Notes: generated from the sequence alone by a model not told the origin. 64,000 nt of DNA from Streptomyces hygroscopicus (GCF_026168105.1 NZ_LBMW01000033.1:27806-91805), one strand, 5' to 3'. Positions 35,759 through 44,224 are shown, counted from the first letter of the stretch. Numbers and translations: made by a program.

Positions 35759-35782
35759 ATTTACTTGGACGTCCTAGTAAAT
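35759..35782. promoter_or_regulatory. 24-base palindrome in front of icmA
   Basis: Arms ATTTACT and AGTAAAT flank GGACGTCC, itself a perfect 8-base palindrome; only the bases beside this core (T and T) break the symmetry. It ends 8 bases before the icmA ATG and covers the place where the -10 (TAGTAA at 35775-35780) would sit. It is very likely an operator of an unlinked regulator. Confidence 0.65.
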
Positions 35783-35790
35783 TCGAAGGT

Positions 35791-37491
35791 ATGGACGCTG
35801 ACGCCATCGACGAGGGCCGCCGACGCTGGCAGGCCCGCTACGACGCCTCACGCACGCGTGAGGCCGATTTCACCACGCTCTCCGGCGACCCCGTGGAGCC
35901 GGTGTACGGACCGCGCCCGGGCGACTCGTACGAGGGCTTCGAGCGGATCGGCTGGCCGGGGGAGTACCCCTTCACACGCGGCCTGTACCCGACCGGCTAC
36001 CGGGGGCGCACCTGGACCATCCGCCAGTTCGCCGGGTTCGGCAACGCCGAGCAGACGAACGAGCGCTACAAGATGATCCTGGACGCGGGCGGTGGCGGCC
36101 TGAGCGTCGCCTTCGACATGCCGACCCTCATGGGCCGAGACTCCGACGACCCGCGCTCCCTCGGCGAGGTCGGGCACTGCGGGGTGGCGATCGACTCGGC
36201 GGCGGACATGGAGGTCCTGTTCAAGGACATCCCGCTGGGCGACGTCACCACCTCGATGACGATCAGCGGTCCCGCGGTCCCCGTGTTCTGCATGTACCTG
36301 GTCGCCGCCGAGCGGCAGGGCGTCGACCCGGCCGTACTCAACGGCACCCTGCAGACCGACATCTTCAAGGAGTACATCGCCCAGAAGGAGTGGCTCTTCC
36401 AGCCCGAGCCGCACCTTCGTCTGATCGGCGACCTCATGGAGTACTGCGCGGCCGGCATCCCCGCCTACAAGCCGCTGTCCGTCTCCGGCTACCACATCCG
36501 CGAGGCCGGCGCGACGGCCGCGCAGGAGCTGGCCTACACGCTCGCGGACGGGTTCGGATACGTGGAGCTGGGGCTCAGCCGCGGCCTGGACGTGGACGTC
36601 TTCGGCCCCGGCCTGTCCTTCTTCTTCGACGCGCACGTCGACTTCTTCGAGGAGATCGCCAAGTTCCGGGCGGCGCGCCGCATCTGGGCACGGTGGATGC
36701 GCGACGTGTACGGGGCGAAGAGCGAGAAGGCGCAGTGGCTGCGCTTCCACACGCAGACGGCCGGGGTCTCGCTGACGGCGCAACAGCCGTACAACAACGT
36801 GGTCCGTACGGCGGTGGAGGCGCTCGCGGCGGTGCTCGGCGGCACCAACTCGCTGCACACCAACGCGCTGGACGAGACGCTGGCGCTGCCGAGCGAGCAG
36901 GCGGCGGAGATCGCGCTGCGCACCCAGCAGGTGCTCATGGAGGAGACCGGGGTCGCCAACGTCGCCGATCCGCTGGGCGGTTCGTGGTACGTCGAGCAGC
37001 TGACGGACAGGATCGAGGCGGACGCGGAGCGGATCTTCGAGCAGATCAAGGAGCGGGGGCTGCGGGCGCACCCCGACGGGCAGCACCCGATCGGCCCGAT
37101 CACCTCCGGGATCCTGCGCGGGATCGAGGACGGCTGGTTCACCGGCGAGATCGCCGAGTCCGCGTTCCGCTACCAGCAGGCGCTGGAGAAGGGCGAGAAG
37201 AACGTGGTGGGCGTGAACGTCCACACCGGGTCGGTCACCGGCGACCTGGAGATCCTGCGGGTCAGCCACGAGGTGGAGCGGGAGCAGGTGCGGGTGCTGG
37301 ACGAGCGGAAGGCCGGCCGGGACGACGCGGCGGTGCGCTCGGCACTGGACGCGATGCTGGCCGCCGCGCGCGACGGCGCCAACATGATCGAGCCGATGCT
37401 GGACGCGGTGCGCGCGGAGGCGACGCTCGGCGAGATCTGCGGGGTCCTGCGGGACGAGTGGGGGGTGTACACGGAGCCGGCCGGGTTCTAG
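35791..37491 (+). CDS. icmA: Isobutyryl-CoA mutase large subunit
   Basis: B12-dependent mutase subunit of 566 residues that interconverts isobutyryl-CoA and n-butyryl-CoA. The length equals Streptomyces IcmA. Residues that set substrate choice agree: Phe80 (IRQFAGFGNAEQTN) replaces the Tyr of methylmalonyl-CoA mutases, and Gln198 (YIAQKE) replaces the Arg that binds the carboxylate. The B12-binding domain is absent, as expected for IcmA, which needs the separate IcmB subunit; that gene is not in the window. Products feed butyrate/valine metabolism and polyketide precursors. Confidence 0.95.
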   Translation: MDADAIDEGRRRWQARYDASRTREADFTTLSGDPVEPVYGPRPGDSYEGFERIGWPGEYPFTRGLYPTGYRGRTWTIRQFAGFGNAEQTNERYKMILDAGGGGLSVAFDMPTLMGRDSDDPRSLGEVGHCGVAIDSAADMEVLFKDIPLGDVTTSMTISGPAVPVFCMYLVAAERQGVDPAVLNGTLQTDIFKEYIAQKEWLFQPEPHLRLIGDLMEYCAAGIPAYKPLSVSGYHIREAGATAAQELAYTLADGFGYVELGLSRGLDVDVFGPGLSFFFDAHVDFFEEIAKFRAARRIWARWMRDVYGAKSEKAQWLRFHTQTAGVSLTAQQPYNNVVRTAVEALAAVLGGTNSLHTNALDETLALPSEQAAEIALRTQQVLMEETGVANVADPLGGSWYVEQLTDRIEADAERIFEQIKERGLRAHPDGQHPIGPITSGILRGIEDGWFTGEIAESAFRYQQALEKGEKNVVGVNVHTGSVTGDLEILRVSHEVEREQVRVLDERKAGRDDAAVRSALDAMLAAARDGANMIEPMLDAVRAEATLGEICGVLRDEWGVYTEPAGF

Positions 37492-37507
37492 CCGGTTCCG
37501 GAGGCGG

Positions 37508-37530
37508 CGGGGGCGGGTTCGCCGCCCCCG
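37508..37530. terminator. Convergent hairpin
   Basis: GGGGGCGG / CCGCCCCC, 8 pairs plus a closing C-G, loop GTTCG, between the converging icmA and TetR genes. Confidence 0.65.
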
Positions 37531-37533
37531 GAG

Positions 37534-38163
37534 CTACGCGGGGCCGCCGAGCCCCTGCAGCAGCACCCGGGTGAAGTTCCGTACCCACTCCTCGTCCGCC
37601 GGCCGGGCGCTCACCAGGGTGCGGTGGACCACCGCACCCGCCACCATGTCGAAGATCAGGTCGGCGGTGCGGGCCGCCTCCTCGGGGTCCGTCTCCGGGG
37701 GGAGCTCGCCGCGCGCAGTGGCGCGGGCGCGGCCCTCCAGGACCAGGCGCTTCTGGCGGTCGACGATGGACTCCCGGATGCGTTCGCGCAGTGCGTCGTC
37801 CCGGGTGGACTCCGTCACGACCGCCATCAGGCCGCTCTTGGCCTCCGGGAGGTCGAGGATCGCCGCGAACTGGAGCACCACGCCCTCGATGTCCGCGGCC
37901 AGGCTGCCCCGGTCGGGCAGCTCCAGTTCGTCGAAGAGGGCCGCCACCGCGTCCACCACGAGCTCGTTCTTGCCCGCCCAGCGGCGGTAGAGGGTCGTCT
38001 TCGCGACCCCCGCGCGTGTCGCCACGTCTCCCAGCGTGAGCTTGGACCAGCCCAGCTCGACCAGTGCCTCCCGCGTCGCCTCCAGGATCGCGGCGTCCGC
38101 GGCGGCGCTGCGCGGGCGGCCGGGACGGGCGGCGGAGGTGCTGCTCTGCATGCCAGTGACCAT
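37534..38163 (-). CDS. TetR-family regulator
   Basis: Regulator of 209 residues. HTH: ATREALVELGWSKLTLGDVATRAGVAKTTLYRRWAGKNELVVDAV, the RRW recognition type. The C-terminal ligand domain includes DPEEAARTADLIFDMVAGAVVHRTLVSARP (TetR_C_11-like). Several ATGs are in frame; I use 38163 because GAGG lies 6 bases before it, the others being at 38151 and 38235. The 17-base palindrome at 38257 between this gene and the divergent thioredoxin-TPR gene is the obvious operator. Confidence 0.88.
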   Translation of the reverse strand: MVTGMQSSTSAARPGRPRSAAADAAILEATREALVELGWSKLTLGDVATRAGVAKTTLYRRWAGKNELVVDAVAALFDELELPDRGSLAADIEGVVLQFAAILDLPEAKSGLMAVVTESTRDDALRERIRESIVDRQKRLVLEGRARATARGELPPETDPEEAARTADLIFDMVAGAVVHRTLVSARPADEEWVRNFTRVLLQGLGGPA

Positions 38164-38256
38164 ATCCGGCCTCGGTCGTGGCCATATCTGTGCGACGCGT
38201 GAAGTGGTGAGGGATATCACCGGCGGACTGGTCACGGCGACCCCTGACTCCAGTTA

Positions 38257-38273
38257 CGCTACGACTCGTAGCG
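38257..38273. promoter_or_regulatory. Perfect palindrome, probable TetR operator
   Basis: CGCTACGA-C-TCGTAGCG, two perfect 8-base arms around one base, flanked by TT and AA. It lies in the divergent gap between TetR (37534) and the co-chaperone gene (38421), so the TetR protein may control both. Confidence 0.7.
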
Positions 38274-38420
38274 AAAGCGACCGCGCTCACTCCCGGGTGA
38301 CGCGTGCGCGAGCGACGACCACCGGAGCCGGGTGGGGACCCGGCGCAGATCAACGCCGTGCGGGGGCACGGCTTTCACAGCGCTTTTCACAGCGGCGTAC
38401 GGAAGGGGGAGGATGTACTC

Positions 38421-39395
38421 ATGCAGCCACGGAACATGTCCATGAGCGGAGTCGTCGACCTCGCCGCGGTGAAGGCGGCCCAGGAGGCCAAGGCGAAGGC
38501 CGAGCAGGCGCGCGCCGAATCGGCCCGGCAGGGTGGGGGAGGGGCGGTCTCCCCGGCCGACCTCGTCATCGACGTCGACGAGGCGGGGTTCGAGCGCGAC
38601 GTTCTGCAGCGGTCCGCCGAGGTACCGGTCGTCATCGACTTCTGGGCCGAGTGGTGCCAGCCCTGCAAACAGCTGAGCCCCGTCCTGGAGCGGCTGGCCG
38701 GTGAGTACAACGGCCGGTTCGTGCTCGCCAAGATCGACGTCGACGCCAACCAGATGCTGATGCAGCAGTTCGGCATCCAGGGGATCCCGGCCGTGTTCGC
38801 GGTCGTCGCCGGGCAGGCGCTGCCCCTCTTCCAGGGCGCCGCCCCCGAGCAGCAGATCCGCGAGACCATCGACCAACTCGTCCAGGTCGCCGAGCAGCGC
38901 TTCGGGCTGACCGGCCTGACCGTCGACCCCGATGCGGAGGCGGGCGGCGCCCAGGCGGCTCCCCAGGCCCCGGCGGGGCCCCATGACGCGGCGCTCGAGG
39001 CGGCCGTGCAGGCGCTGGACGCGGGTGACCTGGGCGGCGCGGTCCAGGCGTACAGGAACGTGCTGAGCGACGACCCGGGGAACATGGAGGCCAAGCTGGG
39101 CCTCGCCCAGGCCGAGTTGCTGCAGCGGGTGCGCGACCTCGACCCGCAGCAGACGCGCAAGGAGGCCGCCGAGAAGCCGGGTGACGTGCAGGCGCAGATC
39201 GCCGCGGCGGACCTGGATCTGGTGGGCGGCCATGTGGAGGACGCGTTCGGGCGGCTCGTCGAGACCGTGCGGCGCACGGCCGGGGAGGACCGGGACGCGG
39301 CGCGGCTGCGGCTGCTGGAACTCTTCGAGGTGGTCGGGGCCGAGGACCCGCGTGTGACCGCGGCTCGGCGGGCGCTGGCGCGCGCTCTGTTCTGA
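38421..39395 (+). CDS. Thioredoxin-TPR co-chaperone (YbbN/CnoX-like)
   Basis: Protein of 324 residues. After a helical, Ala/Lys-rich N-terminal arm of about 45 residues comes a thioredoxin domain with active site W-C79-Q-P-C82 and the cis-Pro motif GIPAVFAV. A TPR-like helical region follows, from about 185 (ALEAAVQALDAGDLGGAVQAYRNVLSDDPGNMEAKLGLAQAELL) to the end. This is the YbbN/CnoX architecture, a holdase linked to GroEL. The two active-site cysteines suggest redox activity too. GGGGGAGGA precedes the ATG. Confidence 0.9.
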   Translation: MQPRNMSMSGVVDLAAVKAAQEAKAKAEQARAESARQGGGGAVSPADLVIDVDEAGFERDVLQRSAEVPVVIDFWAEWCQPCKQLSPVLERLAGEYNGRFVLAKIDVDANQMLMQQFGIQGIPAVFAVVAGQALPLFQGAAPEQQIRETIDQLVQVAEQRFGLTGLTVDPDAEAGGAQAAPQAPAGPHDAALEAAVQALDAGDLGGAVQAYRNVLSDDPGNMEAKLGLAQAELLQRVRDLDPQQTRKEAAEKPGDVQAQIAAADLDLVGGHVEDAFGRLVETVRRTAGEDRDAARLRLLELFEVVGAEDPRVTAARRALARALF

Positions 39396-39458
39396 CCAGT
39401 TGTTAAACGCCCGGGCTTGTGATGCCCGAGTGAAGGAATTGCCGACAGAGGTGCACGG

Positions 39459-39494
39459 CGGCCGCGCTTTACCAAATCTTGGTAAACGCGGCCG
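39459..39494 (+). terminator. Terminator of the thioredoxin-TPR gene
   Basis: CGGCCGCG-C-TTTACCAA / TTGGTAAA-CGCGGCCG with loop ATC and one bulge, 16 pairs, 64 bases after the stop. Confidence 0.75.
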
Positions 39495-39496
39495 CT

Positions 39497-39641
39497 GTTA
39501 CTGGGAGTAAGTCCGGGCCGATGTTCTGTCGGGTTCTGTCCGCACTTCAACCGTTTCCTCATCTGCTTTTGGGCCACGAAGAGTTGCCGGGCGATACCGA
39601 CAGGTCGTTCTTCGGTTATCCGGCCGTTACTAGTGAGTAAC
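39497..39641. promoter_or_regulatory. Two TTACT-N3/4-AGTAA dyads
   Basis: TTACT-GGG-AGTAA at 39498-39510 and GTTACT-AGTG-AGTAAC at 39626-39641 share arms. The second is perfect with 6-base arms. They lie upstream of the DUF6230-DUF6114 operon, in a leader without genes. They are probable regulator sites; the same TTACT/AGTAA halves also end the icmA palindrome, with a wider gap. Confidence 0.5.
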
Positions 39642-40015
39642 GAACCCCCTTGCGGGGGCGGCGAGAATGCACAACGATCGGCCACGCTCGGTCCATCGCC
39701 GCACCCGACAGCCAGCCGGGTCAACGGGTTTCTCGTGGGTCCCCACCGAGCAGGAGCCGACGGCAGTGGCGTCGGGTCCTGGACAGGGGGGTCTCCGCCA
39801 TCGCGGAGCCTGTCCGGCAGGTTGTGCGTGATGTGTGTCAGGCGCGACCAGTGGTTGTCGCTCGGGGGTGATCGCCGGTGATTGGGGCGCGTTCGCGCCT
39901 CCGAGCGCAGGCGCTCTCCTTCCCGAGGACGTAGCACTTCTCCCATCCCTGCCCGGCTGAGCCGCCGAATGGTAGCGAGCCAGGCCAGGAGATGTACGTC
40001 CGAGAAGGAGGAAAT
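39642..40015 (+). other. Long leader region, no gene seen
   Basis: With the sequence from 39396 this makes a 620-base gap. It includes a CCCCTTGCGGGG hairpin (39646-39657) and alternately GC-rich blocks but no credible reading frame; the two short frames here (for example 39633-39881) have no ribosome site and no protein-like composition. The 5' leader of the DUF6230 gene probably starts somewhere in it. A small RNA is possible but nothing shows it. Confidence 0.4.
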
Positions 40016-40654
40016 ATGGAGTCCCAGGTGCGTGGCGGGACCAGATGGAAGCGGTTCGCTGTGGTCATGGTGCCCAGCGTGGCCGCGACGGCAGCGATAG
40101 GCGTGGCGCTGGCGCAGGGCGCGCTCGCGGCGTCGTTCAGCGTGTCGGGCCAGGAATTCAAGGTGACCGCCGACAAGCTCGACGGTACGGGCTTCGAGCA
40201 GTACGGGGCGATCGACAGCGGCTACACGCTCGACGGCAAGAAGACGACTCACCCCGTCGCCGTGTCGGCGTTCAAGGACGCCACGATCACGAACCTGTGC
40301 CAGTCCGTGGTCACCCCGGTTCCGTTCATCGGTGACGTCACGCTGACGCTGACGGCCGGTGGGGCGGGCCACGACCCGGTCACGGCGCACAACATCTACA
40401 TCGATGTCAATGACCTCAAGGCCGACGCCGAGTTCACGAACATCGACATCGGTGTGGCCGCCAAGGACGCCAACAAGGGTCCGGGCATCAAGCAGGGCGA
40501 CGCCACCAACCCGTACGGATTCGCTCAGCAGGCGGACCGTGCGGTGCTGAGCGGCGTGGACCAGCACGCGTGGGCGACCACCGCCGGCACCTTCAAGCTG
40601 AACGGGCTCAACATGAGCCTGTCGAAGGGCGCCAACGAGTGTCAGCTCCATTGA
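40016..40654 (+). CDS. DUF6230 family protein (exported)
   Basis: Protein of 212 residues with an excellent GAAGGAGGAAAT ribosome site. N-terminal RWKRFAVVMVPSVAATAAIGVALAQGALA is a signal peptide/anchor with a likely cut after ALA near residue 41. The rest is a predicted beta-rich domain (FSVSGQEFKVTADKLDG and ATITNLCQSVVTPVPFIGDVTLTLTAGG). Members were once mislabelled cholesterol esterase; no catalytic Ser motif is present. It is the first gene of a three-gene unit with DUF6114. Confidence 0.85.
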   Translation: MESQVRGGTRWKRFAVVMVPSVAATAAIGVALAQGALAASFSVSGQEFKVTADKLDGTGFEQYGAIDSGYTLDGKKTTHPVAVSAFKDATITNLCQSVVTPVPFIGDVTLTLTAGGAGHDPVTAHNIYIDVNDLKADAEFTNIDIGVAAKDANKGPGIKQGDATNPYGFAQQADRAVLSGVDQHAWATTAGTFKLNGLNMSLSKGANECQLH

Positions 40655-40781
40655 GCACTCGGTGATGGGCGGGGGAGCCGACGGCGCCCCCGCCCGTTCG
40701 ACCTTCACCCGCTCCTTCACATACCCCCCACACCTCCAGCACCACCACCCACAGCAACGCCGCACCAGGGAGCTGTTTTCC

Positions 40782-41327
40782 ATGAGCGCCGAGACTCCTG
40801 CCGTTCCCGGCCAGTTCGCCCGCCGGAGGGTGCAGTTCCGCGCCTGGCGGGGCGCGAGGCCGTTCTGGGCAGGCCTGTTCGTCCTGCTCGGTGGCTTCCC
40901 GATCATCTACTTCCCGTACGCGCACCTCCAGGTCGGTCACCTGACGCTGGCGATGGCCACCACCGCGGGCGCCGGCTCCCTGATCATCGGCGTGCTGCTC
41001 ATAGTCCTGGGCATCAGCCTCTGGTTCCAGAAGCACATCCGGACCTTCGCGGGTGTCGCGGCGATCCTGCTGGCGCTGGTGTCCATCCCGGTGTCCAACT
41101 TCGGCGGCTTCGTCGTGGGCTTCCTGCTCGCCCTGATCGGCGGGGCGCTGGCCGTCGCCTGGGCGCCCGGCGTACCGCCCGAGCCGCAGGCGGACAAGGG
41201 CACCGAGCCGGAGGGGGGAGCGCCGGAAGGCGTGGCTGTGGAGGGCGTGGACGGGGTGAGCGAGCCGAACGATCTGTCAGGAACGAACCCGGTCTACGGG
41301 GCGAACGGGAGGCACAGTGCCGGCTGA
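40782..41327 (+). CDS. DUF6114 family membrane protein
   Basis: Membrane protein of 181 residues with four helices (ARPFWAGLFVLLGGFPIIYF, MATTAGAGSLIIGVLLIVLGISLWF, GVAAILLALVSIPVSNFGGFVVGFLLALIGGALAVAW) and an acidic, Gly-rich C-terminus. The family is nearly always found next to DUF6230 in Streptomyces, as here. It overlaps the next gene by 11 bases. Function unknown; together the genes may form a surface complex. Confidence 0.85.
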   Translation: MSAETPAVPGQFARRRVQFRAWRGARPFWAGLFVLLGGFPIIYFPYAHLQVGHLTLAMATTAGAGSLIIGVLLIVLGISLWFQKHIRTFAGVAAILLALVSIPVSNFGGFVVGFLLALIGGALAVAWAPGVPPEPQADKGTEPEGGAPEGVAVEGVDGVSEPNDLSGTNPVYGANGRHSAG

Positions 41328-42636
41328 CGAGGTGACCCACGGGACGGACGTGGACGCGTCCCGTGCGAGAACCGGGCCGCGCCACGCGGCCCCCAGGAAG
41401 CCGCTGTTCACCAGGTTCCACGTGCCGGCCGGAAGGGCGATAGCCCTGGCGGCGATGCCGACCGCGGTCTTCATGGGCCTGGGGCTCAACAGCACGCTGG
41501 CTCGCGCGGACGAACATCCGTCGAAGACCATGACGGCCGATGAGTACCAGAAGTGCGTGGAGGTCCTGGACAACGCCAAGGGTTCCAAGGACGCGTCGGC
41601 CACGCCGTCGCCGTCCGCCTCGGCGAGCGCGCCGGGCACGTCCAAGTCCGCCGACACGGCACAGCCGACGCCCTCGGCCTCCGCGGACAAGTCGTCGGAC
41701 ACGAGCTCGGGCAAGACCTCTTCGTCGGATTCAGGTTCCGGCGACAAGGCCGCGCCCGCGCCGTCCGCCTCCGCGTCCTCCGCGGGCTCGGACAAGTCGT
41801 CGGGCAGCGGTACGTCCACGCCCACTCCGTCGGCCTCCACGGGCGGCGGCGGCCTGCTGGACGACCTCGGCGGCGCGATCAAGAACGTGTTCAACCCCGG
41901 CGACAAGTCGTCGGCGAGCGCCTCCGCGACGCCGTCTCCCTCGGCCTCGTCCGCGGCGTCCGCGACGAAGGGGACCTCCTCCTCCACCGTCACGGACACG
42001 ACCAAGAAGGTCACCGACACGGTCACGAAGACCGTGAAGGACACCACGGACACGGCGACCAAGGCGGCCTCCGCGGCCACCAAGGCGGCGGGCGACACGG
42101 TCACGTCGGCGGCTTCGGCGGCGACGAGCCCGTCCCCGGGCTCGTCGGCCTCCGCGGCGAACTGCCCCGCGGCCACCACGGACCAGGGCGGCGTCGAGCA
42201 GACCCTGGGGCTGCCGGACGCCCCCTGGCACCTGCAGGCCAGCTCGCTGCTGCTCAAGGGCGCCGACTACCAGGGCGTCGTCAAGGTGCGCACCGCCAAC
42301 GGCACCGTCAAGAGGGTGCTGAAGTACGTGATCTCCGGCGGCACCGACATCGGCGACCTGCACCAGCTCGTCGACGGCCAGAAGGGCGAGACGTACCACG
42401 TCCAGGCCGGTCAGGGCACGACGTCCACCATCCGTGGCGGCAAGACGGTGATGTACACGGAGAGCATCTCCGGCAATCTCTTCGGCCTGATCCCGGTCAC
42501 GTTCAGCCCGGACAACCCGCCCCCGCTGAACATCCCGCTGATCTACTTCACCAATGTGAAGGTCACCCAGGCCGGCCAGTTCGGCGGCACGCTCACCGTG
42601 CCGGGGATGCACCAGTTCGTCACTGGCTGGAGCTGA
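41317..42636 (+). CDS. Secreted low-complexity protein of the DUF6230-DUF6114 unit
   Basis: Protein of 439 residues starting at GTG 41317 (GGGAGGCACA upstream). A hydrophobic segment AIALAAMPTAVFMGLGLNSTLARA near 40-63 is a probable signal peptide. It is followed by about 220 residues of Ser/Ala/Thr/Pro/Lys repeats and a C-terminal folded part (VKVRTANGTVKRVLKYVISGGTDIGDL onward, ending with GTLTVPGMHQFVTGW). Such linkers suit cell-surface anchoring in the hyphal wall. I recognise no catalytic motif. Translationally coupled to DUF6114. Confidence 0.7.
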   Translation: MPADEVTHGTDVDASRARTGPRHAAPRKPLFTRFHVPAGRAIALAAMPTAVFMGLGLNSTLARADEHPSKTMTADEYQKCVEVLDNAKGSKDASATPSPSASASAPGTSKSADTAQPTPSASADKSSDTSSGKTSSSDSGSGDKAAPAPSASASSAGSDKSSGSGTSTPTPSASTGGGGLLDDLGGAIKNVFNPGDKSSASASATPSPSASSAASATKGTSSSTVTDTTKKVTDTVTKTVKDTTDTATKAASAATKAAGDTVTSAASAATSPSPGSSASAANCPAATTDQGGVEQTLGLPDAPWHLQASSLLLKGADYQGVVKVRTANGTVKRVLKYVISGGTDIGDLHQLVDGQKGETYHVQAGQGTTSTIRGGKTVMYTESISGNLFGLIPVTFSPDNPPPLNIPLIYFTNVKVTQAGQFGGTLTVPGMHQFVTGWS

Positions 42637-42669
42637 GCACCCTCAAGACCACTCCGGGAGCCGCACAAG

Positions 42670-42710
42670 AACCGTGCCCCGCCGGGCCCCCCACCCGGCG
42701 GGGCACGGTT
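42670..42710 (+). terminator. Terminator of the DUF6230 unit
   Basis: Perfect 17-base stem, arms AACCGTGCCCCGCCGGG and its complement, 7-base loop, 33 bases after the stop. Confidence 0.9.
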
Positions 42711-42737
42711 GTGTCCTGGGGCAACCCCTCCCGACGA

Positions 42738-42773
42738 CCGGGGGCGCCCCCTGTCGCAGGAGGCGCCCCCCGG
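42738..42773 (-). terminator. Terminator of pyk
   Basis: CCGGGGGCGCC / GGCGCCCCCCGG with one bulged C and a 13-base loop, 17 bases beyond the pyk stop. Paired with the preceding hairpin it insulates two converging units. Confidence 0.75.
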
Positions 42774-42790
42774 GCCGTACGTGCGGTCCG

Positions 42791-44218
42791 TCAGTCGTGG
42801 TTCTCGCCCAGGTGGTGGACGCGGACCATGTTGGTGGTGCCCGGGACGCCGGGCGGGGAGCCGGCCGTGATGACCACGATGTCGCCGTCGTTGAACCGCT
42901 TCAGCTTGACCAGCTCCTGGTCGACCAGGTCGACCATCTCGTCCGTGCTGTTCACGAACGGCACGACGTGCGACTCCACGCCCCAGCTCAGCGTCAGCTG
43001 GTTGCGCGTGGACTCGTCCGTGGTGAACGCCAGGATCGGCTGCGCCGCACGGTAGCGGGACAGTCGGCGGGCGGTGTCACCGGACTTGGTGAAGGCCACC
43101 AGGCCCTTGCCGCCGAGGAAGTCCGCGATCTCGGCCGCCGCGCGTGCCATCGAACCGCCCTGCGTCCGCGGCTTCTTGCCCGGGACCAGCGGCTGCAGGC
43201 CCTTGGCGAGCAGCTCCTCCTCGGCCGCGATGACGATCTTCGACATCGTCTTGACCGTCTCGATCGGGTACGCGCCCACGCTCGACTCGGCCGACAGCAT
43301 GACCGCGTCGGTGCCGTCCAGGATGGCGTTGGCGACGTCGGAGGCCTCGGCGCGGGTAGGACGGGAGTTGGTGATCATCGACTCCATCATCTGGGTCGCC
43401 ACGATCACCGGCTTGGCGTTGCGGCGGCACAGCTCGATGAGCCGCTTCTGCACCATCGGGACCTTCTCGAGGGGGTACTCGACGGCCAGGTCGCCGCGGG
43501 CGACCATCACACCGTCGAACGCCATCACGACGTCCTGCATGTTCGCCACCGCCTGCGGCTTCTCCACCTTGGCGATGACCGGGACGCGGCGGCCCTCCTC
43601 GTCCATGACGCGGTGGACGTCCTTGACGTCGTTGGCGTCCCGCACGAAGGAGAGCGCGACCATGTCGCAGCCCATGCGCAGCGCGAACCGCAGGTCGTCG
43701 ATGTCCTTCTCGGACAGCGCCGGGACGTTCACCGCGGCGCCGGGCAGGTTGATGCCCTTGTGGTCGGAGATGACACCGCCCTCGATGACGATCGTCCGGA
43801 CCCGGGAGCCCTCGACGTCCAGGACCTTCAGCTCGACGTTGCCGTCGTTGATGAGGATCTGGTCGCCGCGCTGCACGTCTCCCGGCAGACCCTTGTAGGT
43901 CGTGCCGCAGATGTGCTTGTCGCCCGGCACGTCCTCGGTGGTGATGACGAACTCGTCACCGCGCACCAGCTCGACCGGGCCCTCGGCGAAGGTGGCCAGA
44001 CGGATCTTCGGGCCCTGGAGGTCGGCGAGCACGCCGATGGCCTTGCCGGTCTCGGCGGATGCGGCCCGGACGCGGTTGTACCGGCCCTGGTGCTCTTCAT
44101 GGGAGCCGTGGCTGAAGTTGAAGCGGGCCACGTTCATGCCGGCTTCGATCAACGCGACGAGCATTTCGTGGGAGTCGACCGCTGGGCCGAGAGTGCAGAC
44201 GATTTTCGAACGGCGCAT
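42791..44218 (-). CDS. pyk: Pyruvate kinase
   Basis: Glycolytic enzyme of 475 residues converting phosphoenolpyruvate and ADP to pyruvate and ATP. N-terminal RRSKIVCTLGPAVDS and MNVARFNFSHGSHEEHQ are signature strands. The catalytic-Lys region is VPVIAKVEKPQAV; GVMVARGDLAVEYPLEKVPMVQKRLI and the ATQMMESM motif follow. The C-terminal allosteric domain is complete. It lies 99 bases downstream of ackA on the same strand, so the carbon-overflow genes ackA/pta and pyk may be partly co-transcribed. The sequence AGGA before the ATG may be its ribosome site. Confidence 0.95.
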   Translation of the reverse strand: MRRSKIVCTLGPAVDSHEMLVALIEAGMNVARFNFSHGSHEEHQGRYNRVRAASAETGKAIGVLADLQGPKIRLATFAEGPVELVRGDEFVITTEDVPGDKHICGTTYKGLPGDVQRGDQILINDGNVELKVLDVEGSRVRTIVIEGGVISDHKGINLPGAAVNVPALSEKDIDDLRFALRMGCDMVALSFVRDANDVKDVHRVMDEEGRRVPVIAKVEKPQAVANMQDVVMAFDGVMVARGDLAVEYPLEKVPMVQKRLIELCRRNAKPVIVATQMMESMITNSRPTRAEASDVANAILDGTDAVMLSAESSVGAYPIETVKTMSKIVIAAEEELLAKGLQPLVPGKKPRTQGGSMARAAAEIADFLGGKGLVAFTKSGDTARRLSRYRAAQPILAFTTDESTRNQLTLSWGVESHVVPFVNSTDEMVDLVDQELVKLKRFNDGDIVVITAGSPPGVPGTTNMVRVHHLGENHD

Positions 44219-44224
44219 GGGGCG

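Noticed and set aside
39633..39881. 82-residue frame in the DUF6230 leader
   Set aside because: Composition is not protein-like and it has no start site; treated as non-coding leader.
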